Source: Pseudomonas sp. GM48 (lineage in GTDB: Bacteria; Pseudomonadota; Gammaproteobacteria; Pseudomonadales; Pseudomonadaceae). From it: DNA of 40,902 nucleotides. The notes beneath the pieces are model-generated. The model ran no database searches. It was not told the DNA's origin and saw nothing but the letters and a program-made list of their open reading frames with translations. Shown piece by piece: positions 24,217-33,749 of this stretch. The stretch is taken from positions 1 to 40,902 of the forward strand of contig NZ_AKJM01000078.1 of assembly GCF_000282335.1 (NCBI RefSeq). Reading direction: 5' to 3'. Position numbers and translations under genes: made by a program. Each line of letters opens with the position of its first letter. The stretch's first letter is position 1.

Positions 24217-24703
24217 GTTTGCGAATCCACGTTTCAACGGCTTGGGTCAGGCCGGCAATGGCCTTGTCGTCGAGTTTGCATTCGGGTTTGTACGCGCCTT
24301 CGACCAGCACCATCCAGCGGGTCAGGCCGGCCGCCGGGCAGCGGTTGTCGAGGAACGCCAGCCATTTGCGGCCGTTGAGGGTGTGGCTCTGGCTGTAGGG
24401 GTAATGGTTGCGGCACAGGCGTTTGAGCAAACCGTTGAGTTGCTGCAGCCAGGCACCGGCTGGCGCACCGTCGTAGGGTTTGGGCATCAGTGCCAGCTCC
24501 GCCAGGGCGGCAAGGCGCACCGGGTCAAGCGGCTGCTCGGCTCGTACCACGGGGCGCTTGGCCGGAATAAAGCGACGCAGCTTCCACAGGCCCAGGCCGA
24601 GCAGTGGCACCACTAGAAGCAGCAACCACCAACCCGGTGCCGGAGGCCAGAACTCCACCGGTGGCGGGGAAATCAGCGGTTGCAGTTGATCAAGGCTGCT
24701 CAT
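24209..24703 (-). CDS. DUF4381 membrane protein of the moxR/bat operon
   Basis: The 164-aa protein has one TM helix (about residues 23-43, WWLLLLVVPLLGLGLW) and a cytoplasmic helical domain with conserved aromatic/basic residues (LCRNHYPYSQSHTLNGRKWLAFLD). The start at 24703 is set by the ATGA overlap with the DUF58 gene; the open frame extends upstream inside that gene. Commonly located between DUF58 and VWA genes in this operon; its biochemical role is unknown. Confidence 0.87.
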   Translation of the reverse strand: MSSLDQLQPLISPPPVEFWPPAPGWWLLLLVVPLLGLGLWKLRRFIPAKRPVVRAEQPLDPVRLAALAELALMPKPYDGAPAGAWLQQLNGLLKRLCRNHYPYSQSHTLNGRKWLAFLDNRCPAAGLTRWMVLVEGAYKPECKLDDKAIAGLTQAVETWIRKHV

Positions 24704-25644
24704 CGACCTTTCCCCGGTTTCTGTGGGTTCAGGTATTCGCGCAGTTGCTCGACCATCTCGCTCTGAGTGCTCAAAGGCATCATCAGCACCCGTAGTTTCT
24801 GTGCGAGCAGTTCCCAGCGAGCGATGCGCAATTCGGCCTGGGCCCGGTAGGTCTGGCGCAGGTCGAAATTCAGCGTGTCGAGCTCCAGTTGCGCACCGCG
24901 TTCGGCGAAACGTAAAAGGCCGGCGGCGGGCAGGGCATGATCCAGCGGATCGGACACCGGCAGCAGCAACAGGTCGCAATGGCGCGATAACAGGCTCAGC
25001 TGTTGCTCGGCGCTTTCCGACAGCGCGCGTTCATCACAAATCACGATCACCAGGCTGCCCGGACGAGACACTTCCCGCGCGCGGCGCAAGGCAATGCCGA
25101 AGGCGTCGCGGTCCGGCTCGCCTTCGGTGCTCAGCGACTGGTTGACCCGCACCAGTCGGTTGAGCAATTGCAACAGGCTTTGCTTGCTGCGCCGGGGCTT
25201 GATTTCGTAATGCACATTATCGCCATACACCAGGCCGCCAACCCGGTCATTGTGACCCAGGGCTGCCCAACCGATCAGGCTCGCGGCCTGGGCGGCGAGC
25301 ACCGACTTGAACATCAGGCCCGAGCCGAAAAACAGCCGGCGGCTTTGTTCGACCATAATGAAAATCGGCCGCTCACGTTCTTCGTGGAACAGCTTGGTGT
25401 GGGGTTCCTGGGTACGCGCGGTCACGCGCCAGTCAATGGTGCGCACATCGTCGCCGGCCTGATAGACCCGCACCTGATCGAAATCCACGCCCCGTCCGCG
25501 CAGTTTGGAATGGTGCAGGCCGATCAGCGGGCTGCGCTGGCTCGGTGTGGAAAACAGCTGCACTTCGCGCACGCGGTGGCGCATCTCGATCAGGTCGGCG
25601 AGGCTGACACGAATGCCCGGCTCGGGCGGCTGGCTGGCGTTCAT
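24700..25644 (-). CDS. DUF58-domain protein of the moxR/bat operon
   Basis: A 314-aa protein from the ATG at 25644; a TTG at 25653 would overlap the moxR stop. It contains the DUF58 core (LRGRGVDFDQVRVYQAGDD, IDWRVTAR) and a VWA-like continuation (IFIMVEQSRRLFFGS, VIVICDERAL). The adhesion-site Asp-x-Ser is replaced by EQS. No TM segment, so probably cytoplasmic and bridging MoxR and the membrane VWA proteins. Overlaps the DUF4381 gene by 4 bp. Confidence 0.9.
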   Translation of the reverse strand: MNASQPPEPGIRVSLADLIEMRHRVREVQLFSTPSQRSPLIGLHHSKLRGRGVDFDQVRVYQAGDDVRTIDWRVTARTQEPHTKLFHEERERPIFIMVEQSRRLFFGSGLMFKSVLAAQAASLIGWAALGHNDRVGGLVYGDNVHYEIKPRRSKQSLLQLLNRLVRVNQSLSTEGEPDRDAFGIALRRAREVSRPGSLVIVICDERALSESAEQQLSLLSRHCDLLLLPVSDPLDHALPAAGLLRFAERGAQLELDTLNFDLRQTYRAQAELRIARWELLAQKLRVLMMPLSTQSEMVEQLREYLNPQKPGKGR

Positions 25645-25649
25645 CGGGG

Positions 25650-26609
25650 TCAAGCGACGGCTACGACGTCGAGAATCCGCTGGACCACCCGGTCCTGATC
25701 GATGCCAGCGGCTTCGGCTTCAAAGGAAAGGATGATGCGATGGCGCAACACGTCGAACAGTACGGCCTGGATGTCTTCCGGGCTGACGAAGTCGCGCCCG
25801 GCAAGCCAGGCGTGGGCACGGGCGCAGCGGTCCAGGGCAATCGAACCACGAGGGCTGGCGCCGTAGGCGATCCACTCGGCCATCTCCGGATCGAATTTGG
25901 CCGGAGTGCGGGTGGCCATGACCAGTTGCACCAGGTATTCCTCCACGGCGTCGGCCATGTACAAGCCGAGGATTTCCTTGCGTGCGACAAAAATCGTCTG
26001 TTGCGTCACCCGCCGCTCAGGCTTCGCTTCGCCGTTCAGGGCCTCTCCACGGGCTTGCTGCAGAATCCGGCGCTCAACAGCGGCATCGGGGAAACCGATT
26101 TTCACGTGCATCAGGAAGCGGTCAAGTTGGGCTTCTGGCAGCGGATAGGTACCTTCCTGCTCGATGGGGTTTTGCGTGGCCATCACTAGGAACAGCGGCG
26201 ACAGCTCATAGGTGCTGCGCCCGACACTGACTTGTCGCTCGCCCATGGCTTCGAGCAAGGCCGACTGAACCTTGGCCGGGGCGCGGTTGATTTCGTCCGC
26301 CAATACCAGGTTGTGGAAGATCGGACCTTGCTGGAACACGAAACTGCCGGTTTCCGGGCGGTAGATTTCCGTACCGGTAATGTCGGCCGGCAACAGGTCG
26401 GGGGTGAACTGGATACGGTGGAACTGAGCCTCGATGCCTTCGGCAAGTTCTTTGATGGCCTTGGTCTTGGCCAGGCCAGGGGCGCCTTCGACCAGCATGT
26501 GGCCATCGGCGAGCAGGGCGATGAGCAAGCGCTCGATGAGTTTTTCCTGGCCGAGAATCTGCGTTGAAAGAAAGGTTCGCAGCGCGAGCAGCGCTTCACG
26601 ATGTTCCAT
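25650..26609 (-). CDS. moxR: MoxR-family AAA+ ATPase
   Basis: A 319-aa protein; the ATG at 26609 is preferred over a TTG at 26627. Walker A GAPGLAKT is at residues 42-49 and Walker B LVLADE at 101-106. Sensor 1 is in ATQNP, and the arginine-rich helical lid is C-terminal. MoxR ATPases act as chaperones that remodel VWA partners; here the VWA proteins are encoded immediately downstream. First gene of the six-gene operon, whose members overlap or nearly touch. A REPIN and about 200 bp of AT-poorer DNA lie upstream. Confidence 0.94.
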   Translation of the reverse strand: MEHREALLALRTFLSTQILGQEKLIERLLIALLADGHMLVEGAPGLAKTKAIKELAEGIEAQFHRIQFTPDLLPADITGTEIYRPETGSFVFQQGPIFHNLVLADEINRAPAKVQSALLEAMGERQVSVGRSTYELSPLFLVMATQNPIEQEGTYPLPEAQLDRFLMHVKIGFPDAAVERRILQQARGEALNGEAKPERRVTQQTIFVARKEILGLYMADAVEEYLVQLVMATRTPAKFDPEMAEWIAYGASPRGSIALDRCARAHAWLAGRDFVSPEDIQAVLFDVLRHRIILSFEAEAAGIDQDRVVQRILDVVAVA

Positions 26610-26793
26610 CGATGACTGTTCCTGCAAAAGGGTGGCCTAGGACGTTCGAAAATGCGCCAGGGCTGGGGGCGTTACTTTAATCCATCGCGGGGGGCGGCGA
26701 CTAACGGCATTTTGTGCAAAGTGCAGGAAATGGTTGGCAATCGTTGTAGGAACTTTCTACAGGTTACAGGCTGGCGGTGTTCTTTCGGGCCTC

Positions 26794-26876
26794 TTCGCGA
26801 GCAAGCCCGCTCCCACATTTGATCGCATTCTTACTGGAAGAACGCGGTCGACTGTGGGAGCGGGCTTGCTCGCGAA
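26794..26876. repeat. REP pair, family A in inside-out orientation
   Basis: Here the arms are reversed relative to the other family A copies: TTCGCGAGCAAGCCCGC...TCCCACA comes first (26794-26817) and TGTGGGAGCGGGCTTGC second (26853-26876). It lies between moxR and the small acidic-protein gene. Confidence 0.9.
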
Positions 26877-26895
26877 GGCGCCCGCTCAGACACCA

Positions 26896-27249
26896 TCAAA
26901 TTTGGCTGATATAGGTGCCAGTACCCTTGAGAATGTTCTGCAAGGTTTCTTCCACTTCGGCCAGATCGGTCATATCGGCATCAAAGGTGATTTCCAGCAC
27001 ATCATCGCCATTGAGCGCATCGGCATCTGCCGCCGCAATTTCGATCTTCAGGAGCGTAGGGCTGAGGGTGACTTTCACGCCGTCGAGGGTCGAGGGTTCG
27101 CCGTCAAGGGTGATTTCCAGCTCGTCTTCATCGGGATAGCGGCTCATCAGGAACATTTCGCCCTGGTCGCTGTGGCAGCAGAGCATGGCCATGTTGTCTT
27201 CTTCGTCGTCGCAAGGGTTGACGATCAAGAGGGCGGTTTTCATTTTCAT
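26896..27249 (-). CDS. Small acidic protein, unknown function
   Basis: A 117-aa protein from the ATG at 27249 with AGGAATT upstream (MKMKTALLIVNPCDDEEDNMAML). Very acidic (many Asp/Glu, for example DALNGDDVLEITFDADMTDLAEVEETL), with three cysteines in the first 40 residues and no signal or membrane segment. Alternating hydrophobic/polar pattern suggests a beta-rich fold. I recognise it only as a type of conserved Pseudomonas hypothetical. Confidence 0.7.
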   Translation of the reverse strand: MKMKTALLIVNPCDDEEDNMAMLCCHSDQGEMFLMSRYPDEDELEITLDGEPSTLDGVKVTLSPTLLKIEIAAADADALNGDDVLEITFDADMTDLAEVEETLQNILKGTGTYISQI

Positions 27250-27752
27250 GGGAAATTCCTGGCTCGACGAGCGTGGTAAACGCAACAAAGGGCGATTCTG
27301 CCAGCCCGCGCACATTTCTGCTCGTCCGAGTGTCAATGAGCGGGTTGTGGACGGACAGGGTGTTACTGGTCATTTCTGGTACGCATGTCCCGTAAAACCG
27401 GACGGAAAACCGTCATTTTTCTGTGCGAATGCTAGTGTTGTTCGATGCGTATGCCTTGAGCTGCGTACCGTTGACCGAATATGTCGCAGCATCGCAAGCA
27501 CGGGCCTTGCCGCTCTCGTTAAGCTGCGCAACGGATGAGCACCCGTAAAGACATTGCGCTGCACGCAGCCAGTCGTTTTTGCAGATGCCCATTCACGGAA
27601 GGTGAATGTGACCTGAGTGTCTCGTCCAGCTTCACCCACCTGTCACCCTGTTTCCTCTGCCCGAGAATCAGGAACAGGATGACGGGTAGCCCCGAAAAGG
27701 GGTTTTGCACGCGACGCTTCCATCAATAACAAGCCCAAGCGGAGTACCACAG
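27250..27752. other. 503-bp intergenic region upstream of NAD-GDH gene
   Basis: No convincing gene. It holds the leaders of two divergent genes. A small hairpin GACGGAAAACCGTC (27401-27414) is followed by ATTTTT. No clear sigma70 or sigma54 promoter stands out. An open frame at 27535-27729 lacks an RBS and is judged non-coding. Confidence 0.5.
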
Positions 27753-30700
27753 ATGGCGTTCTTCACCGCAGCCAGCAAAGCCGACTTCCAGCACCAACTG
27801 CAAGCGGCACTGGCGCAGCACATCAGTGAACAGGCACTGCCACAAGTGGCGCTGTTCTCTGAACAATTCTTCGGCATCATTTCCCTTGACGAGCTGACCC
27901 AGCGTCGGTTGTCCGACCTCGCTGGCTGCACCCTTTCTGCGTGGCGCCTGCTTGAGCGCTTCGATCACGCGCAACCGCAAGTGCGCGTCTTCAACCCCGA
28001 TTACGAACGCCACGGCTGGCAATCGACCCACACCGCGGTCGAAGTGCTGCACCACGACCTGCCATTCCTGGTGGACTCGGTGCGTACCGAGCTGAACCGC
28101 CGCGGCTACAGCATCCATACCCTGCAAACCACCGTGCTGAGCGCGCGTCGTGGCAGCAAGGGCGAGCTGTTGGAAATCCTGCCGAAAGGCACCCAGGGCG
28201 ACGACATTCAGCAAGAGTCGCTGATGTACCTGGAAATCGACCGCTGCGCCAACACCGCCGAGCTCAATGTCCTGAGCAAAGAGCTGGAGCAGGTGCTTGG
28301 TGAAGTTCGTGTTGCCGTCGGCGATTTCGAGCCGATGAAGGCCAAGGTCCAGGACATCCTGACCAAGCTGGACAACAGCCAGTTCGCCGTCGACGCCGAC
28401 GAGAAGAACGAAATCAAGAGTTTCCTGGAATGGCTGGTGGGCAACCACTTCACCTTCCTCGGCTACGAAGAGTTCGTGGTCAGCGATGAGGCCGATGGCG
28501 GTCATATCGTCTACGACAAGGACTCCTTCCTCGGCCTGACCAAGCTGCTGCGTGCCGGCCTGACCTACGATGACCTGCGCATCGAAGACTACGCCGTGAA
28601 CTACCTGCGCGAACCGACCCTGCTGTCGTTCGCCAAGGCTTCGCACCCAAGCCGTGTCCACCGTCCGGCTTACCCGGATTTCGTGTCGATCCGTGAAGTT
28701 GACGCCAACGGCAAGGTCATCAAGGAATGCCGTTTCATGGGCCTGTACACCTCGTCGGTGTATGGCGAGAGCGTGCGGGTGATCCCGTACATCCGCCGCA
28801 AGGTCGAGGAAATCGAACGCCGTTCCGGCTTCCAGGCCAAGGCTCACCTGGGCAAGGAACTGGCGCAAGTGCTCGAAGTGCTGCCACGCGACGATCTGTT
28901 CCAGACGCCAGTGGACGAGTTGTTCAGCACCGTGATGTCGATCGTGCAGATCCAGGAACGCAACAAGATTCGCGTGTTCCTGCGCAAAGACCCGTATGGC
29001 CGTTTCTGCTACTGCCTGGCCTACGTGCCGCGTGACATCTACTCCACCGAAGTGCGCCAGAAGATCCAGCAAGTGCTGATGGATCGCCTGAAAGCGACCG
29101 ACTGCGAGTTCTGGACCTTCTTCTCCGAGTCCGTGCTGGCCCGCGTGCAGCTGATCCTGCGCGTCGACCCGAAAAACCGCCTCGACATCGACCCGCTGCT
29201 GCTGGAAAAAGAAGTGGTGCAGGCCTGCCGCAGCTGGCAGGACGACTACGCCGCACTGACCGTCGAGAGCTTCGGTGAAGCCCAGGGCACCAACGTGCTG
29301 GCCGATTTCCCGAAAGGCTTCCCGGCCGGTTACCGCGAGCGTTTCGCCGCGCATTCCGCTGTGGTCGACATGCAGCATCTGTTGAGCCTGAGCGACAAAA
29401 ACCCGCTGGTGATGAGCTTCTATCAGCCGCTGGGCCAGCTCGCCGGTCAGCGCCAGCTGCATTGCAAGCTGTACCACGCCGATACTCCGCTGGCACTGTC
29501 CGACGTCCTGCCGATCCTGGAAAACCTCGGTCTGCGCGTGCTGGGCGAGTTCCCGTATCACCTGCGTCACAGCAATGGTCGCGAATTCTGGATTCACGAC
29601 TTCGCGTTCACTGCCGCCGAAGGCCTGGAACTCGATATCCAGCAGCTTAACGACACGCTGCAGGACGCATTTGTCCACATCGTGCGTGGCGAAGCCGAGA
29701 ACGACGCGTTCAACCGCCTCGTACTGACCGCGGGCCTGCCATGGCGCGACGTGGCGCTGCTGCGCGCCTACGCCCGCTACATGAAGCAGATTCGTCTGGG
29801 CTTCGATCTGGGCTATATCGCCAGCACCCTGAACAACCACACCGACATCGCTCGCGAGTTGACCCGGTTGTTCAAGACCCGTTTCTACCTGGCGCGCAAG
29901 CTGACCGGCGACGATCTGGGAGACATGCAGCAACGCCTGGAACACGCGATTCTCAGCGCCCTGGACGACGTCCAGGTACTGAACGAAGACCGCATCCTGC
30001 GTCGCTACCTGGACCTGATCAAGGCCACCCTGCGGACCAACTTCTACCAGACCGATGCCAACGGCCATAACAAGTCGTACTTCAGCTTCAAGTTCAACCC
30101 GCACTTGATTCCCGAGCTGCCGAAGCCTGTACCGAAGTTCGAAATCTTCGTTTACTCGCCACGCGTCGAAGGCGTGCACCTGCGCTTCGGCAACGTTGCT
30201 CGTGGCGGTCTGCGCTGGTCCGACCGTGAAGAAGACTTCCGTACCGAAGTCCTGGGTCTGGTAAAAGCCCAGCAAGTGAAGAACTCGGTGATCGTGCCGG
30301 TGGGTGCGAAGGGCGGCTTCCTGCCGCGTCGCCTGCCACTGGGCGGCAGCCGTGACGAGATCGCGGCCGAGGGCATCGCTTGCTACCGCATCTTCATTTC
30401 CGGCCTGCTGGACATCACCGACAACCTGAAAGACGGTGCACTGGTACCGCCGGCCAATGTCGTGCGTCATGACAACGACGACCCGTACCTGGTCGTGGCG
30501 GCGGACAAGGGCACTGCGACCTTCTCCGACATCGCCAACGGCATTGCCATCGACTACGGCTTCTGGCTGGGTGACGCGTTTGCGTCCGGTGGTTCGGCCG
30601 GTTACGACCACAAGAAAATGGGCATCACCGCCAAGGGCGCGTGGGTTGGCGTACAGCGCCACTTCCGCGAGCGCGGCATCAATGTCCAGGAAGACAGCAT

Positions 30701-32648
30701 CACCGTTGTGGGCGTCGGCGACATGGCCGGTGACGTGTTCGGTAACGGCCTGTTGATGTCTGACAAGCTGCAACTGGTCGCAGCCTTCAACCACCTGCAC
30801 ATCTTCATCGATCCGAACCCTGAGCCGGCGTCGAGCTTCGCCGAGCGTCAGCGCCTGTTCGACCTGCCGCGTTCGGCCTGGTCGGACTACGACACCAGCA
30901 TCATGTCCGAAGGTGGCGGTATCTTCTCGCGCAGCGCGAAGAGCATCGCGATTTCCCCGCAGATGCAAGAGCGCTTCGACATCGAGGCCGACAAGCTGAC
31001 CCCGACCGAACTGCTGAATGCCTTGCTCAAGGCGCCAGTGGATCTGTTGTGGAACGGCGGTATCGGTACCTACGTCAAAGCCAGCAGCGAAAGCCACGCC
31101 GATGTCGGCGACAAGGCCAACGATGCACTGCGCGTGAACGGCAACGAACTGCGCTGCAAAGTGGTGGGCGAGGGCGGTAACCTCGGCATGACCCAGCTGG
31201 GTCGCGTCGAGTTCGGCCTCAATGGCGGCGGCTCCAACACCGACTTCATCGACAACGCCGGTGGCGTGGACTGCTCCGACCACGAAGTGAACATCAAGAT
31301 CCTGCTGAACGAAGTGGTTCAGGCCGGCGACATGACCGACAAGCAACGTAACCAGTTGCTGGCGAGTATGACCGACGAAGTCGGTGGTCTGGTGCTGGGC
31401 AACAACTATAAGCAGACTCAGGCCCTGTCCCTGGCAGCCCGTCGCGCCTTGCCGCGGATTGCCGAATACAAGCGCCTGATGAACGATCTGGAAGGCCGCG
31501 GCAAGCTGGATCGCGCCATCGAGTTCCTGCCGGCCGAAGACGCCATCAACGAGCGTATCGCGGCAGGCCATGGCCTGACCCGTGCCGAGCTGTCGGTGCT
31601 GATCTCCTACAGCAAGATCGACCTCAAGGAGCAGTTGCTGGGCTCCCTGGTGCCGGACGACGACTACCTGACCCGCGACATGGAAACCGCTTTCCCGCCA
31701 ACGCTGGTGAGCAAGTTCTCTGCGGCCATGCGCCGTCACCGTCTGAAGCGTGAAATCGTCAGCACCCAGATCGCCAACGATCTGGTGAACCACATGGGCA
31801 TCACCTTCGTTCAACGACTCAAAGAGTCGACCGGCATGAGCCCGGCGAACGTGGCCGGCGCCTACGTGATCGTGCGTGACATTTTCCATCTCCCGCACTG
31901 GTTCCGTCAGATCGAAAACCTCGATTACCAGGTTTCCGCCGACGTGCAACTGGAGCTGATGGACGAGCTGATGCGCCTGGGCCGTCGCGCCACGCGCTGG
32001 TTCCTGCGTGCCCGTCGCAACGAGCAGAACGCTGCCCGTGACGTCGCGCACTTCGGTCCGCATCTGAAGGAGTTGGGCCTCAAGCTCGACGAACTGCTCA
32101 GTGGCGAGATCCGCGAGAACTGGCAGGCTCGCTATCAGGCGTACGTCGCAGCCGGTGTACCGGAGTTGCTGGCGCGCATGGTGGCTGGCACTTCGCACCT
32201 GTACACCCTGCTGCCGATCATCGAGGCTTCCGACGTGACCGGCCAGGACCCTGCGGACGTGGCCAAGGCCTACTTCGCCGTGGGCAGCGCACTGGACATC
32301 ACCTGGTACCTGCAACAGATCAGCGCTCTGCCGGTTGAAAACAACTGGCAGGCCCTGGCCCGTGAAGCGTTCCGCGATGACGTCGACTGGCAGCAACGTG
32401 CGATCACCATCTCGGTCCTGCAACAGGGCGACGGTACCCAGGACGTGGAAACACGGCTCTCCCTGTGGATGGCGCAGAACGACAGCATGATCGAGCGCTG
32501 GCGCGTCATGCTGGTGGAAATCCGTGCCGCCAGCGGCACGGACTACGCCATGTACGCGGTGGCCAACCGCGAGCTGCTGGACCTGGCATTGAGCGGTCAA
32601 GCGGTAGCGCCTGCCGCTGCCAGCCTCGAGCTGGAACCGGCTGCCTGA
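27753..32648 (+). CDS. gdhB: Large NAD-specific glutamate dehydrogenase (GDH-180 class)
   Basis: A 1,631-aa enzyme interconverting glutamate and 2-oxoglutarate plus ammonium, mainly catabolic. The start at 27753 has GGAG at 27740-27743. The long N-terminal region contains ACT-like regulatory segments. The catalytic core lies at about residues 800-1300: the nucleotide/substrate stretch with VPVGAKGGFLPRR near residue 848, the Rossmann part VGVGDMAGDVFGNGLL near 985, and NGGIGTYVK near 1100. A helical C-terminal region follows. The length fits the arginine-activated Pseudomonas enzyme (about 1,620 aa). Monocistronic, closed by a strong terminator. TTA, CTA and TCA codons are absent over nearly the whole gene, which leaves the opposite strand open. 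Confidence 0.95.
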   Translation: MAFFTAASKADFQHQLQAALAQHISEQALPQVALFSEQFFGIISLDELTQRRLSDLAGCTLSAWRLLERFDHAQPQVRVFNPDYERHGWQSTHTAVEVLHHDLPFLVDSVRTELNRRGYSIHTLQTTVLSARRGSKGELLEILPKGTQGDDIQQESLMYLEIDRCANTAELNVLSKELEQVLGEVRVAVGDFEPMKAKVQDILTKLDNSQFAVDADEKNEIKSFLEWLVGNHFTFLGYEEFVVSDEADGGHIVYDKDSFLGLTKLLRAGLTYDDLRIEDYAVNYLREPTLLSFAKASHPSRVHRPAYPDFVSIREVDANGKVIKECRFMGLYTSSVYGESVRVIPYIRRKVEEIERRSGFQAKAHLGKELAQVLEVLPRDDLFQTPVDELFSTVMSIVQIQERNKIRVFLRKDPYGRFCYCLAYVPRDIYSTEVRQKIQQVLMDRLKATDCEFWTFFSESVLARVQLILRVDPKNRLDIDPLLLEKEVVQACRSWQDDYAALTVESFGEAQGTNVLADFPKGFPAGYRERFAAHSAVVDMQHLLSLSDKNPLVMSFYQPLGQLAGQRQLHCKLYHADTPLALSDVLPILENLGLRVLGEFPYHLRHSNGREFWIHDFAFTAAEGLELDIQQLNDTLQDAFVHIVRGEAENDAFNRLVLTAGLPWRDVALLRAYARYMKQIRLGFDLGYIASTLNNHTDIARELTRLFKTRFYLARKLTGDDLGDMQQRLEHAILSALDDVQVLNEDRILRRYLDLIKATLRTNFYQTDANGHNKSYFSFKFNPHLIPELPKPVPKFEIFVYSPRVEGVHLRFGNVARGGLRWSDREEDFRTEVLGLVKAQQVKNSVIVPVGAKGGFLPRRLPLGGSRDEIAAEGIACYRIFISGLLDITDNLKDGALVPPANVVRHDNDDPYLVVAADKGTATFSDIANGIAIDYGFWLGDAFASGGSAGYDHKKMGITAKGAWVGVQRHFRERGINVQEDSITVVGVGDMAGDVFGNGLLMSDKLQLVAAFNHLHIFIDPNPEPASSFAERQRLFDLPRSAWSDYDTSIMSEGGGIFSRSAKSIAISPQMQERFDIEADKLTPTELLNALLKAPVDLLWNGGIGTYVKASSESHADVGDKANDALRVNGNELRCKVVGEGGNLGMTQLGRVEFGLNGGGSNTDFIDNAGGVDCSDHEVNIKILLNEVVQAGDMTDKQRNQLLASMTDEVGGLVLGNNYKQTQALSLAARRALPRIAEYKRLMNDLEGRGKLDRAIEFLPAEDAINERIAAGHGLTRAELSVLISYSKIDLKEQLLGSLVPDDDYLTRDMETAFPPTLVSKFSAAMRRHRLKREIVSTQIANDLVNHMGITFVQRLKESTGMSPANVAGAYVIVRDIFHLPHWFRQIENLDYQVSADVQLELMDELMRLGRRATRWFLRARRNEQNAARDVAHFGPHLKELGLKLDELLSGEIRENWQARYQAYVAAGVPELLARMVAGTSHLYTLLPIIEASDVTGQDPADVAKAYFAVGSALDITWYLQQISALPVENNWQALAREAFRDDVDWQQRAITISVLQQGDGTQDVETRLSLWMAQNDSMIERWRVMLVEIRAASGTDYAMYAVANRELLDLALSGQAVAPAAASLELEPAA

Positions 32649-32662
32649 TCAGGCGTTGAATG

Positions 32663-32698
32663 AAAAAGCCCCGCATTGAGAGATGCGGGGCTTTTTTT
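32663..32698 (+). terminator. Rho-independent terminator after gdhB
   Basis: AAAAAGCCCCGCAT (32663-32676) pairs with ATGCGGGGCTTTTT (32683-32696), loop TGAGAG, followed by further T. It lies 15 bp after the stop codon. Confidence 0.92.
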
Positions 32699-32731
32699 TG
32701 CTTGAGGTTCAGGGGAGTTTGTACTGGCCTC

Positions 32732-32797
32732 TTCGCGAGCAGGCTCGCTCCTACAGGTAGCATGCGGTCAACTGTAGGAGCGAGCCTGCTCGCGATA
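32732..32797. repeat. REP pair, variant family A' in inside-out orientation
   Basis: TTCGCGAGCAGGCTCGCTCC (32732-32751) continuing TACA, and the inverse GTAGGAGCGAGCCTGCTCGC (32774-32793). Core differs from family A (GAGCCTGC for GGGCTTGC) on both arms, so base pairing is preserved. It has the same reversed arrangement as the copy at 26794. Confidence 0.85.
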
Positions 32798-32809
32798 GGG
32801 TCTTCAGTT

Positions 32810-33520
32810 TCAATACAACTTCTGGCTTTGTTTAGAATCAAGCATCGATACATTACTTGTCGGGCTGGTCAGTAAATTACTGAGCGACTGGTCAAACCTT
32901 TGCAGCGCCCGGACTTGCACGCTCTGTTGTTCGTTAATGTCCGCAACTATCTCTTCACTACGTTTATAGTCCGCCCAGACTGGACTAAGCGCTTTAGCAT
33001 CGTGACCTTTTGCAGTACCGATGTAATTGAAATTTTTATCATAGAAATCCGCACTGACATCCGCCTGTATATCCGAACTGCGCGACGTTATCAGTTGACT
33101 GCGGGTGTCGACCACCGCCATCACATCCGGTTTTGCCGCCCTGAGGCTCTGCATGTCCGGATACACCGTAACCGAGCCGAATTGCCGCTGCAGGGAGGCC
33201 TTGACCCAATCCACGGCCAGGTCTGGCCTGGAAGTGGCTACGTAGGCGTCATGAATCGGCTGCACCAGCAGACTCTGACCGAAACCCGTGCCGGCGTTGG
33301 CCTGGTAGTCCCGAAGGTAGGCGCGGTTGGTCTGAGTATTCTGGCTGTAGACGATGCCCAGCGAGACATGGCTGCCGTTGGTAATACGGGTGGCACCGCT
33401 GCGGCCTACCGGTTCGGAAAAGATACCGTTCAGTGAAGAAACCGCTGTCGGCGCGGTGGGGATCGAGCAACCGGTTAAAACAACGGCCATGGTCAACGTA
33501 CTGGCAAGCACAAGTTTCAT
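32810..33520 (-). CDS. Predicted lipoprotein, unknown function
   Basis: A 236-aa protein from the ATG at 33520 (GGAG 9 bp upstream on the minus strand); an open frame continues upstream to 33589. The signal peptide MKLVLASTLTMAVVLTGC has a lipobox LTGC (Cys18). The mature part has no obvious repeats; DWVKASLQRQFGSVTVYPDM and VMAVVDTRSQLITSRSSDI suggest an alpha/beta domain handling a subunit-like assembly, but no family was recognised. Base composition is lower in GC than its neighbours, possibly an acquired gene. It ends next to a REP pair. Confidence 0.75.
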   Translation of the reverse strand: MKLVLASTLTMAVVLTGCSIPTAPTAVSSLNGIFSEPVGRSGATRITNGSHVSLGIVYSQNTQTNRAYLRDYQANAGTGFGQSLLVQPIHDAYVATSRPDLAVDWVKASLQRQFGSVTVYPDMQSLRAAKPDVMAVVDTRSQLITSRSSDIQADVSADFYDKNFNYIGTAKGHDAKALSPVWADYKRSEEIVADINEQQSVQVRALQRFDQSLSNLLTSPTSNVSMLDSKQSQKLY

Positions 33521-33693
33521 GGTGTTTCTCCAGTGAATCAACTTCAGTCGAAAGTTAAAGTTGCCGGTGTTGTACCGGCGGTGACTCAAGACTAAACCCT
33601 GGATGATTTATTTAAATAGCCAATATCCACCCTTGTCCGGCGACCAATAGTTTTGTTTGGTTTAAAAGCTTTCGGTTAATTGCGTGAGGAAAT

Positions 33694-33726
33694 TAAAAGG
33701 CCCGAATTCGCGATTCGAGCCTTTTT
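33694..33726 (-). terminator. Terminator after cupin gene (probably bidirectional)
   Basis: AAAAGGC-C-CGAAT (33695-33707) pairs with ATTCG-A-GCCTTTT (33713-33725) with one mismatch and a 5-nt loop. Flanking A and T tracts allow use in both directions. It lies 24 bp beyond the stop of the minus-strand cupin gene. Confidence 0.75.
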
Positions 33727-33749
33727 ATTTATAGCTGTACGTTCAGCCA

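Noticed and set aside
27535..27729. A 64-aa plus-strand open frame before gdhB
   Set aside because: No RBS, several cysteines without pattern, and it runs up to the gdhB leader. Judged non-coding.
27723..32600. A 1,625-codon open frame on the minus strand opposite gdhB
   Set aside because: Its codons are exactly in register with the sense codons, so its stops would require sense TTA, CTA or TCA, which this codon-biased gene avoids. The translation is His/Gln/Val-rich and unlike any family. It is a shadow.
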